Below, piece by piece: positions 9,045 to 17,073 of a stretch of 64,000 bases of DNA. The stretch is from Verrucomicrobiota bacterium (GTDB lineage Bacteria; Verrucomicrobiota; Verrucomicrobiia; Limisphaerales; JACRJZ01). The DNA lies in contig JACRJZ010000124.1 in the NCBI GenBank assembly GCA_016219875.1, forward strand, positions 1 to 64,000. The letters are read 5' to 3'. Each line of letters opens with the position of its first letter. Position 1 is the stretch's first letter. The notes under the pieces are model-generated. The model was not told the DNA's origin. It was given only the letters and a program-made list of their open reading frames with translations, and ran no database searches. The position numbers were made by a program, and so were the translations under genes.

Positions 9045-10355
9045 ATGAACGAAAACAAGACTCCCACCGTCACTCGCCGTGACTTCCTCAAAACCTCCGC
9101 CGCTGCCACTGCGACGGTCGCCGCGCTCGGCGCGTTGGACCTCTCGCGCTCCGCCCACGCCGCGGGCAGCGACATCATCAAAGTCGGCATGATCGGCTGC
9201 GGCGGCCGCAACACCGGAGCCGCTGCTCAAGCCCTCACCGCTGACAAAGGCGCCCGCCTCGTCGCCATGTGCGACATCCTCATGGACCGCGTCCAGTCCA
9301 AGCGCAACGAACTCAAGAAACAGAAGGGCGAGCAGGTCACCGTCGCCGACGACCAGTGCTTTGCCGGCTTCGACGCCTACAAGAAAGTCATCGCCGCCTC
9401 CGACGTGGTGTGCATCGCCAACGCGGCCAAGTTCCATCCCTTCCACGCGATGGCCGCCATTCAGGCGGGCAAGCATGTCTTCGTCGAAAAGCCCCACGGC
9501 ATCGACCCCGCGGGCATGAAGCTCATGCGCGCGGCCTGCGATCTGGCGAAGGAGAAGAAACTGAGCATCGTCTCCGGCCTCCACAGCCGCTGGCATCCCG
9601 GCTACCAGGAAACGGTCAAGCGCATCCACGACGGCGCGATTGGCGACATCGTGTCCATCGAGGAGAACTTCCTCCGCGCGCCCTATGGCGTGGTGCCGCG
9701 CAAGGAGGGCCTTACCGAACTCGAATGGCAAGCCAGCACCCAGTACCACTTTGTTTGGATGTCCGGCGACGACGTCGTCCAGTCCCTCGTTCACAATCTC
9801 GACCGCGCCCGCTGGGCCATGAAGGAAGCCAACCCCATCAAGTGCCACGGGATGGGCGGACGCTCTTCCATGACCGACCCGATTTACGGCGACGTGTTTG
9901 ACCATCACTCGGTCGTCTATGAGTTCCCCAACGGCATTCGCCTCTATGCGCTGTGCCGGACCACGACGGGCTGCTACGACGAATACTCGAGCCTGATCTT
10001 CGGCACAAAAGGCAAGGCGGACATTATGCGCTCCGCCATCACCGGCGAGAACAAGTGGCGCTGGCAGGGCAGCGGCGACCCGTATCAGATCGAGCACAAC
10101 GCGCTCTTTGCCTCCATCCGTTCCGGCAACCCGGTCAACAACGGCGACTACATGGTGGACAGCACTATGACCGGCGTTATGGGCCAGATTTCCTGCTACA
10201 CCGGCAAGGAAATCACCTGGGAGCAGATCACAAAGTCTGACTTCGCCTACCCGCCGAAGCCGGAAGACTGCCACGACGGCATGGAATCTCCGACGAAGCC
10301 TGGCCCCAACGGAAGCTATCCGGTCTTCGTCCCCGGCAAGACGAAGCTGATCTGA
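9045..10355 (+). CDS. Exported Gfo/Idh/MocA-family oxidoreductase (Tat leader)
   Basis: 436 residues. Leader TVTRRDFLKTSAAATATVAA is twin-arginine type. Rossmann motif IIKVGMIGCGGRNTGAA is followed by VAMCDILMDR and the dinucleotide-domain lysine in GKHVFVEKPHG. The C-terminal domain includes DDVVQSLVHNLDRARWAM. It lies 41 bases after the TIM-barrel isomerase on the same strand and is likely co-transcribed. It differs clearly from the oxidoreductase at 6227-7693 in length and C-terminal half, so the two are old paralogues rather than a recent copy. Substrate not determinable. Confidence 0.9.
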   Translation: MNENKTPTVTRRDFLKTSAAATATVAALGALDLSRSAHAAGSDIIKVGMIGCGGRNTGAAAQALTADKGARLVAMCDILMDRVQSKRNELKKQKGEQVTVADDQCFAGFDAYKKVIAASDVVCIANAAKFHPFHAMAAIQAGKHVFVEKPHGIDPAGMKLMRAACDLAKEKKLSIVSGLHSRWHPGYQETVKRIHDGAIGDIVSIEENFLRAPYGVVPRKEGLTELEWQASTQYHFVWMSGDDVVQSLVHNLDRARWAMKEANPIKCHGMGGRSSMTDPIYGDVFDHHSVVYEFPNGIRLYALCRTTTGCYDEYSSLIFGTKGKADIMRSAITGENKWRWQGSGDPYQIEHNALFASIRSGNPVNNGDYMVDSTMTGVMGQISCYTGKEITWEQITKSDFAYPPKPEDCHDGMESPTKPGPNGSYPVFVPGKTKLI

Positions 10356-10383
10356 GTCAGGAGGCGGATAGGCATCGCGCGCG

Positions 10384-10989
10384 ATGAAGCAGATCCTGCT
10401 CCTCGGCGGCGTGGCGGCGCTGCTGGTCATCGCGCTCCTGATGGGCCTTGTGCTCTGGGCCTACTTGGGAAGTGTCAGACAGAGGCGTGGCCTGTACGCA
10501 AAGATAAAGCCCGTCATCGCCGATTTGGAGAAAGGGCGAGTTGTCCCAACGGAGCAGTTGGAACAACTCGCCGCGGACGCGGAGACGCGAAATCTCCTCC
10601 GTCGCGAACTGCAAAGAATCGGACGGTCGGAGTTGTTCCCCCAGCGGTACGGCTCGTTGGCAGCGATGGCTGAATCTGACTTGGTGGTCTGGCTCTTGCA
10701 CCCCAACGAACTGGCGGCCAAGCCGGATCAGATCGAGGTGGCGAAGGTGATCGAACGGCAAGAAGGCACGCCCTCGAAAACGGACGTTTTCTTCGTTTTC
10801 CGTTTCAGGACGCTTCCGCCGCACTGGCATGCCAAGGACGGATGGATGGCGGGCGTGGCCGGCCCTTATGTGGAGGGGGAAGACGACGACCGATTGGAGC
10901 GCATTGTCTTCAGCCGCTTCGAGGCGTTCGACAAGCGGACTCCCGAAGAGCATCTGGTTGAAATCGAGAAGCTCGTATCGCGCAAGTGA
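10384..10989 (+). CDS. Membrane-anchored protein of unknown function
   Basis: 201 residues, starting 28 bases after the oxidoreductase stop. One strong transmembrane segment at residues ~5-28 (GGVAALLVIALLMGLVLWAY), then a soluble, charged domain with a helical region (EQLEQLAADAETRNLLRREL) and a mixed C-terminal part rich in aromatic residues. No family was recognised. The position suggests translation with the upstream sugar genes, but nothing in the sequence ties it to them. Confidence 0.7.
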   Translation: MKQILLLGGVAALLVIALLMGLVLWAYLGSVRQRRGLYAKIKPVIADLEKGRVVPTEQLEQLAADAETRNLLRRELQRIGRSELFPQRYGSLAAMAESDLVVWLLHPNELAAKPDQIEVAKVIERQEGTPSKTDVFFVFRFRTLPPHWHAKDGWMAGVAGPYVEGEDDDRLERIVFSRFEAFDKRTPEEHLVEIEKLVSRK

Positions 10990-11010
10990 ACAAGTCAGTT
11001 GTTGTCAGAG

Positions 11011-11046
11011 GAAGATGGAGACAGGCGCGACGCCTGTCCCACAGGT
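11011..11046. repeat. Half copy of the 'GACAGGCGCGACGCCTGTC' element next to the purM stop
   Basis: One arm of the element also found inside purM (11356-11430) and argS (63495-63567): GGAGACAGGCGCGACGCCTG followed by TCCCACAGG. It ends at the purM stop codon (11046-11048) and forms a strong hairpin between convergent genes, where it may act as a terminator. Confidence 0.8.
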
Positions 11047-12155
11047 CAGACCACGGTTGCCTTCCCCGATCCTTTCACCACCTCCCCGATCAGCCAGGCT
11101 GAGTGCTGCTGGCTGCGGATGAACTTCAGCGCTGCATCCGCCCTGCCTGCCGCGACGATGGCGACCATGCCAACTCCCATGTTGAACACCTGGTAAAGCT
11201 CCGCCTCCGGCACGCCGCCACGCTGCGCGAGGAGTTGGAAGATCGGCAGCACGTCCCACGAGCCTTTGCGAATGACCACGTCGCAGGTCTTCGGCAGCAC
11301 CCGCGGGATGTTGTCCACAAACCCGCCGCCGGTGATGTGGGCGAAGGCGCGGATCGCAGGACAGGCGTCGCGCCTGTCTCTGTTCTCGCCGAGCGAAGAT
11401 GGAGACAGGCGCGACACCTGTCCCGCAGGATTGAACTTCCGCACCAGCGCCAGCACGAGCGGCCCGTAGCTTACATGCACTCTGAGCAGCTCGTCGCCAA
11501 TGGTGTTGCCCAGCTCCGCCACACGGCTCTTGGGCTTGAGCTTCATCTGCTCGAAGAAAATCCTCCGCGCCAGCGAATACCCGTTCGTGTGCAGGCCGCT
11601 CGACGCGATGCCAATCACCGCGTCGCCGCGCTTCACGGCTTTTTGGCCGTTGAGCATCCGCGACTTCTCGACGACGCCCACGATGGTGCCGCTCACGTCG
11701 TATTCGCCCGGCTGGTAAAAGCCGGGCATCTGCGCCGTCTCGCCGCCAATGAGCGCGCAACGGTTTTCCGAGCAGGCTTTGGCAAAGCCGCGCAGGATCT
11801 CAGTGAAGACACGCGGCTCCAGCTTGCCGGTGCCGAGGTAGTCGAGGAAAAAGAGCGGCTCCGCGCCCAGCACCGCGATGTCGTTGACGCAGTGGTTGAC
11901 GAGGTCCTGCCCGATGGTGTCGTGCCGGTCCATCGCGAAAGCGATCTTGAGCTTGGTGCCCACACCATCGACGCTGGAGACGAGCACCGGCTGGCGATAC
12001 TGGCGAGTGTCGAGCGCGAACAGGCCGCCGAAGCCGCCGACTTTTCCGAGCACCTCGCGGCGGTGCGTGGAAGCGAGCAATTGCGGCAGGGTGGACTTCA
12101 CCCGGTTGCCCAGTTCGATATCGACACCCGCCGCCGCGTAAGCTTTTTGTTTCAT
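11046..12155 (-). CDS. purM: Phosphoribosylformylglycinamidine cyclo-ligase (AIR synthetase), with an in-frame repeat insertion
   Basis: 369 residues from the ATG at 12155 (MKQKAYAAAGVDIELGN), the usual N-terminus of the family; the upstream extension of the frame is not conserved-looking. PurM closes the imidazole ring of AIR with ATP in purine synthesis. Conserved blocks are present: SVDGVGTKLKIA, GQDLVNHCVNDI, LIGGETAQMPGFY, GIASSGLHTNGYSLAR, HITGGGFVDNIPRVLP and FNMGVGMV. Residues ~243-267 (GQVSRLSPSSLGENRDRRDA and following) are encoded by a palindromic interspersed element inserted just before the HITGGG block; without it the length is the usual ~345. The frame is kept and all motifs survive, so the enzyme is probably functional. 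Confidence 0.95.
   Translation of the reverse strand: MKQKAYAAAGVDIELGNRVKSTLPQLLASTHRREVLGKVGGFGGLFALDTRQYRQPVLVSSVDGVGTKLKIAFAMDRHDTIGQDLVNHCVNDIAVLGAEPLFFLDYLGTGKLEPRVFTEILRGFAKACSENRCALIGGETAQMPGFYQPGEYDVSGTIVGVVEKSRMLNGQKAVKRGDAVIGIASSGLHTNGYSLARRIFFEQMKLKPKSRVAELGNTIGDELLRVHVSYGPLVLALVRKFNPAGQVSRLSPSSLGENRDRRDACPAIRAFAHITGGGFVDNIPRVLPKTCDVVIRKGSWDVLPIFQLLAQRGGVPEAELYQVFNMGVGMVAIVAAGRADAALKFIRSQQHSAWLIGEVVKGSGKATVV
11356..11430. repeat. In-frame palindromic element inside purM
   Basis: 75 bp, i.e. 25 codons. Inverted arms GGACAGGCGTCGCGCCTGTC and GACAGGCGCGACACCTGTCC flank a ~25-bp centre. It adds a peptide to PurM without shifting the frame and also reads without stops in other frames on both strands. 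The homologous element sits in argS at 63495-63567, and a half copy adjoins the purM stop. Confidence 0.9.
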
Positions 12156-12278
12156 TCGGGGCCGCAGTAAACCGCTTCTCCCGAAACCGCGCCAACCAAA
12201 AACTTCTCCCGATAAGGGCATGGCGGCATCTCGGGACGCTGCCACGCCCGCGGGGAACGGTAGGCGGATGTGAACAGG

Positions 12279-12860
12279 CTAAGGTGTGAGGACGGACTCG
12301 CGCGCACAGAAACCCTCGCTCTGGAGCCAAATCGCCCCTATCCGCAGCTTTGTCTGCCGCGACATCAAGCTCAGCCGCAGCTTCGGTGGAAGAGGACAGA
12401 ATCTCAGAATAGACTCGCCAAACCGATAACTCAGCGTGGTGGGCGGAGGCCGGAACGTGCCCAGCCTGACGCAGGGAACGCACTCGATCACCAGTCGGTG
12501 AGAACCTTCATCGGCAGGGACTGGTGCTCGGAAAATGATGGTGGATCCAGCCCGACACAGGCGCTTGGAGTCTGGCCGGGGATCCCTCGCCGGGTGGGAG
12601 TCGTAGGTGCCGGGCTGATCGATCCACACCAATCCACTCCGCTGCTGAAAACAGCCCGACTCCAGGCTCAGATAATCTTTCGTTTTGTTCTCCAATCGGA
12701 ATACCCCGTACACCACTTTTGTCCCCGGCTCGTTGGTGACGCAGACAAACTTCAGCCGCAGCGGAGGCTTGGCCCGTCCATGAAAGCACAATAGACCGAC
12801 GCCGAGAACCGCGAGCACGCCAACGGCAACGATCGTCCGCCAATGTTTGCAGGCTGTCAT
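12279..12860 (-). CDS. Membrane-anchored protein of unknown function
   Basis: 193 residues, beginning 3 bases after the MFS transporter stop on the same strand, so almost certainly translated with it. One N-terminal hydrophobic segment (IVAVGVLAVLGVGLLCF, residues ~10-26) then a beta-rich extracytoplasmic domain with several cysteines (C39, C71, and others near residues 100 and 130), which could form disulfides. No family recognised. Confidence 0.65.
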   Translation of the reverse strand: MTACKHWRTIVAVGVLAVLGVGLLCFHGRAKPPLRLKFVCVTNEPGTKVVYGVFRLENKTKDYLSLESGCFQQRSGLVWIDQPGTYDSHPARDPRPDSKRLCRAGSTIIFRAPVPADEGSHRLVIECVPCVRLGTFRPPPTTLSYRFGESILRFCPLPPKLRLSLMSRQTKLRIGAIWLQSEGFCARESVLTP

Positions 12861-12863
12861 TGG

Positions 12864-14105
12864 TCACTCCGGCAGCGGCTTGCCCTTCGTTTCCTTGCCA
12901 AACCAGATCAGCCCCATGCCGACAAGATAGACCAGTGTGATAACCGCGCCCGCTCGCGCGTAGCTCCCGCCGAACAGACTCACAAGCTGGCCTTGCGTGA
13001 TTGCGCCTACGGCGGCCAGGACGCGCCCCGCGTTGTAGCACAGCCCCTGGCCGGTGGCGCGGGCGCGCGTGGGAAACAACTCCGGCAGATACAGCGGCAG
13101 CCAGCCGTAAAACGAGGCCGTCACCATCCCGGCGACAAACGCGCCCACCAGAAACGCCGCGCCGAAGTCCGTCACCGTGCGATACAACACCGCGCACACG
13201 ACGAGCGACGCCGCGCACAGCCCGCAATAAGCCGGACGTCGTCCCATGACCGCGCCAATCCAAGGACCGAGGAAGCCGCCAAAGATTGCTCCGCAAGACA
13301 GCGTGAACATCGTGATGCCCTTCACCTGCGGCAGCGACTTGCCGACCATTTTGTCCGCCCACAACGGGAGCCATTGCACCGACGCCCACGTCCCAATCAG
13401 CGCCACCGAGGAAAATCCAATGGCCAGCAGCGTCGTGCTGCGCAAGGCTGGTCCGAAGATTTCCCGCAGCGGGTGCGTGGTGCGCGTCTTCACCGATTCC
13501 TTCCACCGTTCCGATTCCGGCACGAAGAAACTGATAAACAACGCCAGCAGCGCCGGGGCCGCGCCCGCCAGCATCACCCAGCGCCACGAATCGGGCCGCA
13601 CCGGGACCATCCAGGTGACCAGCCCGATCAGCGCGTAGCCGACGTTCGACGCCGCGCCAATGAGGCCGGCCATGAGCGGGCGTTTGTTATCGGGCCAGCA
13701 TTCCACGACGAGCGCCACGCCCAGCGACCATTCGCCGCCCATGCCCAGCGCCGCCACGAAGCGAAACGCGCCGAGTTGCCACGGGGCTTGCGCCAGATAG
13801 CAGGCGCCCGTGAACAGCGAATAGACGAGGATGCTCGCCGTCATCGCGCGCACGCGGCCGATCTTGTCGCCGAGCCAGCCGAAGACGAGTCCGCCGCTGG
13901 CCGCGCCGAGCAGGAACAGCGCGGTGATGTAACCCATCCACGGCCCGACCTGCTGGTCCGCTTGCGTGCCCAGCATTTCCTGCAACGCGGGCCGGGCCAC
14001 GATGGGGAAGATGCCCATCTCCACGCCGTCGAACATCCAGCCGAGGAACGCCGCGGTCAGCACGAGCCATTGGGCGCGGCGAGAAGGAGCAAGGGGGGTG
14101 GTCAT
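12864..14105 (-). CDS. Major facilitator superfamily transporter
   Basis: 413 residues with 12 predicted membrane helices. The first helix region (LTAAFLGWMFDGVEMGIFP) and the loop between helices 2 and 3 (GWLGDKIGRVRAM) carry the MFS signature, and a second copy-like loop ESERWKESVKTR separates the halves. The arrangement resembles the sugar/organic-acid:proton symporters (sialic acid or aromatic acid type). The next upstream gene on the same strand encodes an L-rhamnose mutarotase, so uptake of rhamnose or a rhamnose-derived acid is plausible, but the substrate is not shown by the sequence. Confidence 0.85.
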   Translation of the reverse strand: MTTPLAPSRRAQWLVLTAAFLGWMFDGVEMGIFPIVARPALQEMLGTQADQQVGPWMGYITALFLLGAASGGLVFGWLGDKIGRVRAMTASILVYSLFTGACYLAQAPWQLGAFRFVAALGMGGEWSLGVALVVECWPDNKRPLMAGLIGAASNVGYALIGLVTWMVPVRPDSWRWVMLAGAAPALLALFISFFVPESERWKESVKTRTTHPLREIFGPALRSTTLLAIGFSSVALIGTWASVQWLPLWADKMVGKSLPQVKGITMFTLSCGAIFGGFLGPWIGAVMGRRPAYCGLCAASLVVCAVLYRTVTDFGAAFLVGAFVAGMVTASFYGWLPLYLPELFPTRARATGQGLCYNAGRVLAAVGAITQGQLVSLFGGSYARAGAVITLVYLVGMGLIWFGKETKGKPLPE

Positions 14106-14108
14106 TGG

Positions 14109-14150
14109 CGGATTGGACTAATCGGACGAATTCGACTCATCGGACTGATC
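14109..14150. repeat. 9-nt unit tandem repeat
   Basis: Four and a half imperfect copies of a 9-base unit (GGATTGGAC, TAATCGGAC, GAATTCGAC, TCATCGGAC, TGATC). It fills the gap between the mutarotase stop and the MFS start and therefore sits where the MFS ribosome site would be if the two are one transcript. Confidence 0.75.
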
Positions 14151-14158
14151 TCCCCCTT

Positions 14159-14509
14159 TCACGGATTGTGGCAAACTTCCTCCATGTCCGCCCACCATTC
14201 GCCGGCCGTGCGGTCGGGCAGCGGCTCTTGGCACGGATCGGTGAGCTTCCACCAACGCTGCGTCTCCGGGTCGGCGGCCATCTTCTTCATGTCCGTTTCG
14301 TAGTCGTCACCGACGTACTCGAAGTACATGAAGAGGTAGTGTTTCCCGTCCGGCAGCTTCCGCAGGAAGATCGTGAAGTTACGGATGCCGCCGGCGCTGA
14401 TCATGGCGCTGACGCCGGGCCAGACGGCCGCATGAAGACGCTTGTACTCGTCCAGTTTCTCGGCGCGGACGCCGATCACCTTGCCGTAGCGTTTGACTGT
14501 GGCGCTCAT
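14159..14509 (-). CDS. rhaM: L-rhamnose mutarotase
   Basis: 116 residues, slightly longer than the ~104 of the E. coli enzyme. It interconverts alpha and beta anomers of L-rhamnose. Family features are visible: YKRLHAAVWPGVSAMI with the catalytic-region histidine and tryptophan, GIRNFTIFLRKLPDGKHYLF, MYFEYVGDDYETDMKKMA and TQRWWKLTDPCQEPLPDR. It belongs to a minus-strand run with the MFS transporter downstream. Together with the rhamnosidase at 3.2 kb it points to rhamnose catabolism; the isomerase, kinase and aldolase are not in the window. Confidence 0.92.
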   Translation of the reverse strand: MSATVKRYGKVIGVRAEKLDEYKRLHAAVWPGVSAMISAGGIRNFTIFLRKLPDGKHYLFMYFEYVGDDYETDMKKMAADPETQRWWKLTDPCQEPLPDRTAGEWWADMEEVCHNP

Positions 14510-14584
14510 AGGGTGCGCGGAGACTACGCGCGGGCCAGGGATTCGCCAAGCTTGTTCCCACGAGGGCGTCGCGGGCCTCCGGTG

Positions 14585-15274
14585 TCACTTCACCAGCAAC
14601 GCCTGCTCCAGGTGCATGACCAGCCGGATGCCCAGGATGAGCGCGATGAGCAGCAGGCACGCGCCGGACAGGTGTTCCATGAGGAGCAGGGTCTTGGAGG
14701 AAATTTTGCCGTGGCCGCGGGAGACGATGTAGCTGAGCAGCAGGAACCACAAGCCCGTGCCCACACACACGCCGCCGATGCAGATGAATTTCTCCGCGTA
14801 CACCGCGCCCACCCAGTCGTGCGCCACAAAGGTGGCCGTGAGGGTGATCCACAACAGCAGCACGCCGGGATTGCCCAGCACCCGCACGAACCCCACCATG
14901 AACGCCGAGTGCGGATGCAGCTTCTCCTCAATGCGGTCTTCAATGGCATTGTGTTCCTGCACGGCGCGCGCCCGCAGAAACTGGAAGCCGATGATGAGCA
15001 TCAAGAGGAAGCTGATCAGCTCGAAGGCCGCCTTGACGGTCTTGTGCGTGAAGAAGCTGGCGAAGCCCATGAAGGCGAGCGCGCAATAGATGGTTTCCAT
15101 GAGCGTCGCCCCCGCGCCGATGAGCAAGGCCCACTTGAAGCCGCGCCGCGCCCCCTCGTTGATGATCGTGAGGTTGATCGGCCCGACCGGGAACGACACC
15201 AGAAACCCGCTGACGAGGCCCGTGAACGCCGCGATGGCGATGTGCGGAACCTGGATGTCGGGAGCCTCGATCAT
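14585..15274 (-). CDS. LysE/RhtB-type amino-acid exporter family protein
   Basis: 229 residues from the ATG at 15274; a GTG six codons upstream is possible. Six hydrophobic segments, with the family's opening motif GFLVSFPVGPINLTIINEGA (residues ~20-40) and a central loop between helices 3 and 4 (RARAVQEHNAIEDRIEEKLH) preceding KLHPHSAFMVGFVRVLGNPG. LysE-family proteins export amino acids or related small metabolites. It starts 28 bases after the pssA stop and may be read with the phospholipid genes. Substrate unknown. Confidence 0.82.
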   Translation of the reverse strand: MIEAPDIQVPHIAIAAFTGLVSGFLVSFPVGPINLTIINEGARRGFKWALLIGAGATLMETIYCALAFMGFASFFTHKTVKAAFELISFLLMLIIGFQFLRARAVQEHNAIEDRIEEKLHPHSAFMVGFVRVLGNPGVLLLWITLTATFVAHDWVGAVYAEKFICIGGVCVGTGLWFLLLSYIVSRGHGKISSKTLLLMEHLSGACLLLIALILGIRLVMHLEQALLVK

Positions 15275-15301
15275 GTCACGCGGGCGGGCCACGCACGGCC
15301 C

Positions 15302-16216
15302 TCAGGGAATCGGCCCTGTGGGCTGACGCTCGTCCTCGTCGTCCTCCTGATCTTCATCCTCGATTTCGTGGCGCGTCTGGCGCGGGAGGTAAGGGCGGAC
15401 GAAGCCGTAAACCAGGAACGCGGTGAAGAGCAGCGGCGCGACCACCGGGAGCAGCCGTTCCCACAAGATGAACAACAGCCCGATCGCGATGACGATGATC
15501 AGCATCTTCTGGAACGACCGCTTGGCCCGGAAGTCGAGCGACTTGAACGCCGGGTACTTCACTTCGCTCACCATCATGAGCGAGAGGAAGACCAGCAGCA
15601 CCGGCAGGCTATAGCGCCAGTTGCTCTCCTGGAACTTGCGGTAGTCCTGGTCTTGCAGCCACAGCAGAAACAGCGCAAGCGAGGACACCAGCCCCGCCGC
15701 GGCCGGAATGGGAAAGCCGAGAAACTCCTTGCCGCCACCGCCGCCGGCTTGCGCAGCCAGACAATTGAAACGCGCCAGGCGGAAGGCGCCGGAGATGAGA
15801 TAGACCGAGGCGATGAACCATCCGATCTGCGGATACACCTTGAACACGTCCGCCAGCACAATGCGATGCACCAGAAACGCCGGCGCCGCCCCAAACGAGA
15901 TGATGTCCGCCAGCGAATCAAACTCGCGCCCAAAGGGACTTTCCCGTCCGCCCATGCGCGCCACCCGGCCATCCAGCAGATCGAAGATGCACGCCAGCAA
16001 GATCAAGAACAGCGCCCGGTGAATCTTGGCCGTGAAGTCCGGGGCCGACGGGTCAGCCTCCACAATCTTGGTCAGAGCCAGGAACCCGCAGAACAGGTTC
16101 CCCGCCGTCATCAGGTTGGGGAGGAAATAAATCCGGATCTTGGCCTCCGCGGTTTCCGCCTCGGGACAAGGCCGCGGCGGGCCGGAGGAATTGGCGTTAG
16201 GCGGGTTGGCCTTCAT
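15302..16216 (-). CDS. pssA: CDP-diacylglycerol--serine O-phosphatidyltransferase
   Basis: 304 residues. Transfers a phosphatidyl group from CDP-diacylglycerol to L-serine at the inner membrane. The CDP-alcohol phosphotransferase motif DG-x2-AR-x8-G-x3-D-x3-D is complete: DLLDGRVARMGG followed by SPFGREFDSLADI. Several membrane helices surround it, starting with YFLPNLMTAGNLFCGFLAL. The N-terminal ~28 residues and the acidic C-terminal tail are low-complexity and species-specific. Its start lies 6 bases after the psd stop, and the next enzyme of the pathway is that gene, so this is a phosphatidylethanolamine operon. Confidence 0.93.
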   Translation of the reverse strand: MKANPPNANSSGPPRPCPEAETAEAKIRIYFLPNLMTAGNLFCGFLALTKIVEADPSAPDFTAKIHRALFLILLACIFDLLDGRVARMGGRESPFGREFDSLADIISFGAAPAFLVHRIVLADVFKVYPQIGWFIASVYLISGAFRLARFNCLAAQAGGGGGKEFLGFPIPAAAGLVSSLALFLLWLQDQDYRKFQESNWRYSLPVLLVFLSLMMVSEVKYPAFKSLDFRAKRSFQKMLIIVIAIGLLFILWERLLPVVAPLLFTAFLVYGFVRPYLPRQTRHEIEDEDQEDDEDERQPTGPIP

Positions 16217-16222
16217 GGCGAA

Positions 16223-17008
16223 TCACTTCTTGGGCGGAGCGGGCGCGCCGGCCTCCAGCTTGGCGTCAGCGAGCGACACACGGATCGGCGCCTTGGCGTC
16301 CTTCGGCGCTTCCTGCGGGGCTTCAAACAAGGCCACGATGGTCTGTCCGCCGGCGACCCGGTCGCCCAGTTGCACTTTCACCTGCGCGGTCATCGGCAAG
16401 TAGAGGTCCACGCGCGAGCCGAACTGGATGAGGCTGAGGCGCTGACTGCGTTCCAACACGTCACCGGCGGCCACCCACGGCACAATGCGGCGCGCGATCA
16501 GGCCGGCGATCAGTCGCACGCCTACCTTGTCCTCCGGCGGACGCAAGAGCGGTTGAAGGCCGATGAGGACGTTCTCGTTGTGGCTCGCGCAGTCGGTGCG
16601 CATGGCGTTCAGGAAGAGGCCGGGCTTGTGCTGGGTATAGACCACCTTGCCGGCCACGGGCGCGTTCTGCACGTGAACGTCGAACACGGAGAGGAAAATG
16701 GAAAGGCGCCGGCAAGGTCCGCCCATGAACTCCATCTCGACGGTTTCGTCCACCACATCGACCTTGCCGTGGCCGGGTGCAACGATGGCCAGCGGTTCGC
16801 TGGGCGAAATCGGATTCGGGTCACGGAAGAAGTAGAGCGTGAAGACCGCGAACACGATGTAGAGCAGCACGAGGTACGGCCACATGTCCCGGACCACGCT
16901 GCCAATCGCGTAGGCCAGAATGCCGATGGCCACCAGGCCCACACAGACCACCAAGCCGTAAAGGATTAACTTGAAGGCCGCTTGCGTGGCCTTGCCCGAA
17001 TGCATCAT
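16223..17008 (-). CDS. psd: Phosphatidylserine decarboxylase (proenzyme)
   Basis: 261 residues. Decarboxylates phosphatidylserine to phosphatidylethanolamine after self-cleavage creates a pyruvoyl group. The cleavage motif is FGSRVDLYLP, with S198 the predicted pyruvoyl residue. Other family blocks: PGHGKVDVVDE, IFLSVFDVHVQNAPVAGKV and FLNAMRTDCASHNENVLI. Two hydrophobic helices at residues ~14-65 anchor it. The C-terminus after the cleaved domain is a long extension rich in alanine and proline. It is the short type of the family usually found beside pssA, which is the next gene. Confidence 0.93.
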   Translation of the reverse strand: MMHSGKATQAAFKLILYGLVVCVGLVAIGILAYAIGSVVRDMWPYLVLLYIVFAVFTLYFFRDPNPISPSEPLAIVAPGHGKVDVVDETVEMEFMGGPCRRLSIFLSVFDVHVQNAPVAGKVVYTQHKPGLFLNAMRTDCASHNENVLIGLQPLLRPPEDKVGVRLIAGLIARRIVPWVAAGDVLERSQRLSLIQFGSRVDLYLPMTAQVKVQLGDRVAGGQTIVALFEAPQEAPKDAKAPIRVSLADAKLEAGAPAPPKK

Positions 17009-17073
17009 GCGGACAGCATAGTGACCCGCCGCCGAATGAAAAGAGCTTTGTCGGCATTACGCCGCAGGGCGGA

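Noticed and set aside
11046..12155. purM as a pseudogene because of the insertion
   Set aside because: The frame is kept, the insertion lies between conserved blocks and every PurM motif is present.
14105..16969. A 954-residue open frame on the plus strand
   Set aside because: It lies opposite the LysE-like, pssA and psd genes, has His/Arg/Glu-rich composition typical of GC-rich antisense frames and no domain. The minus-strand genes have clear motifs.
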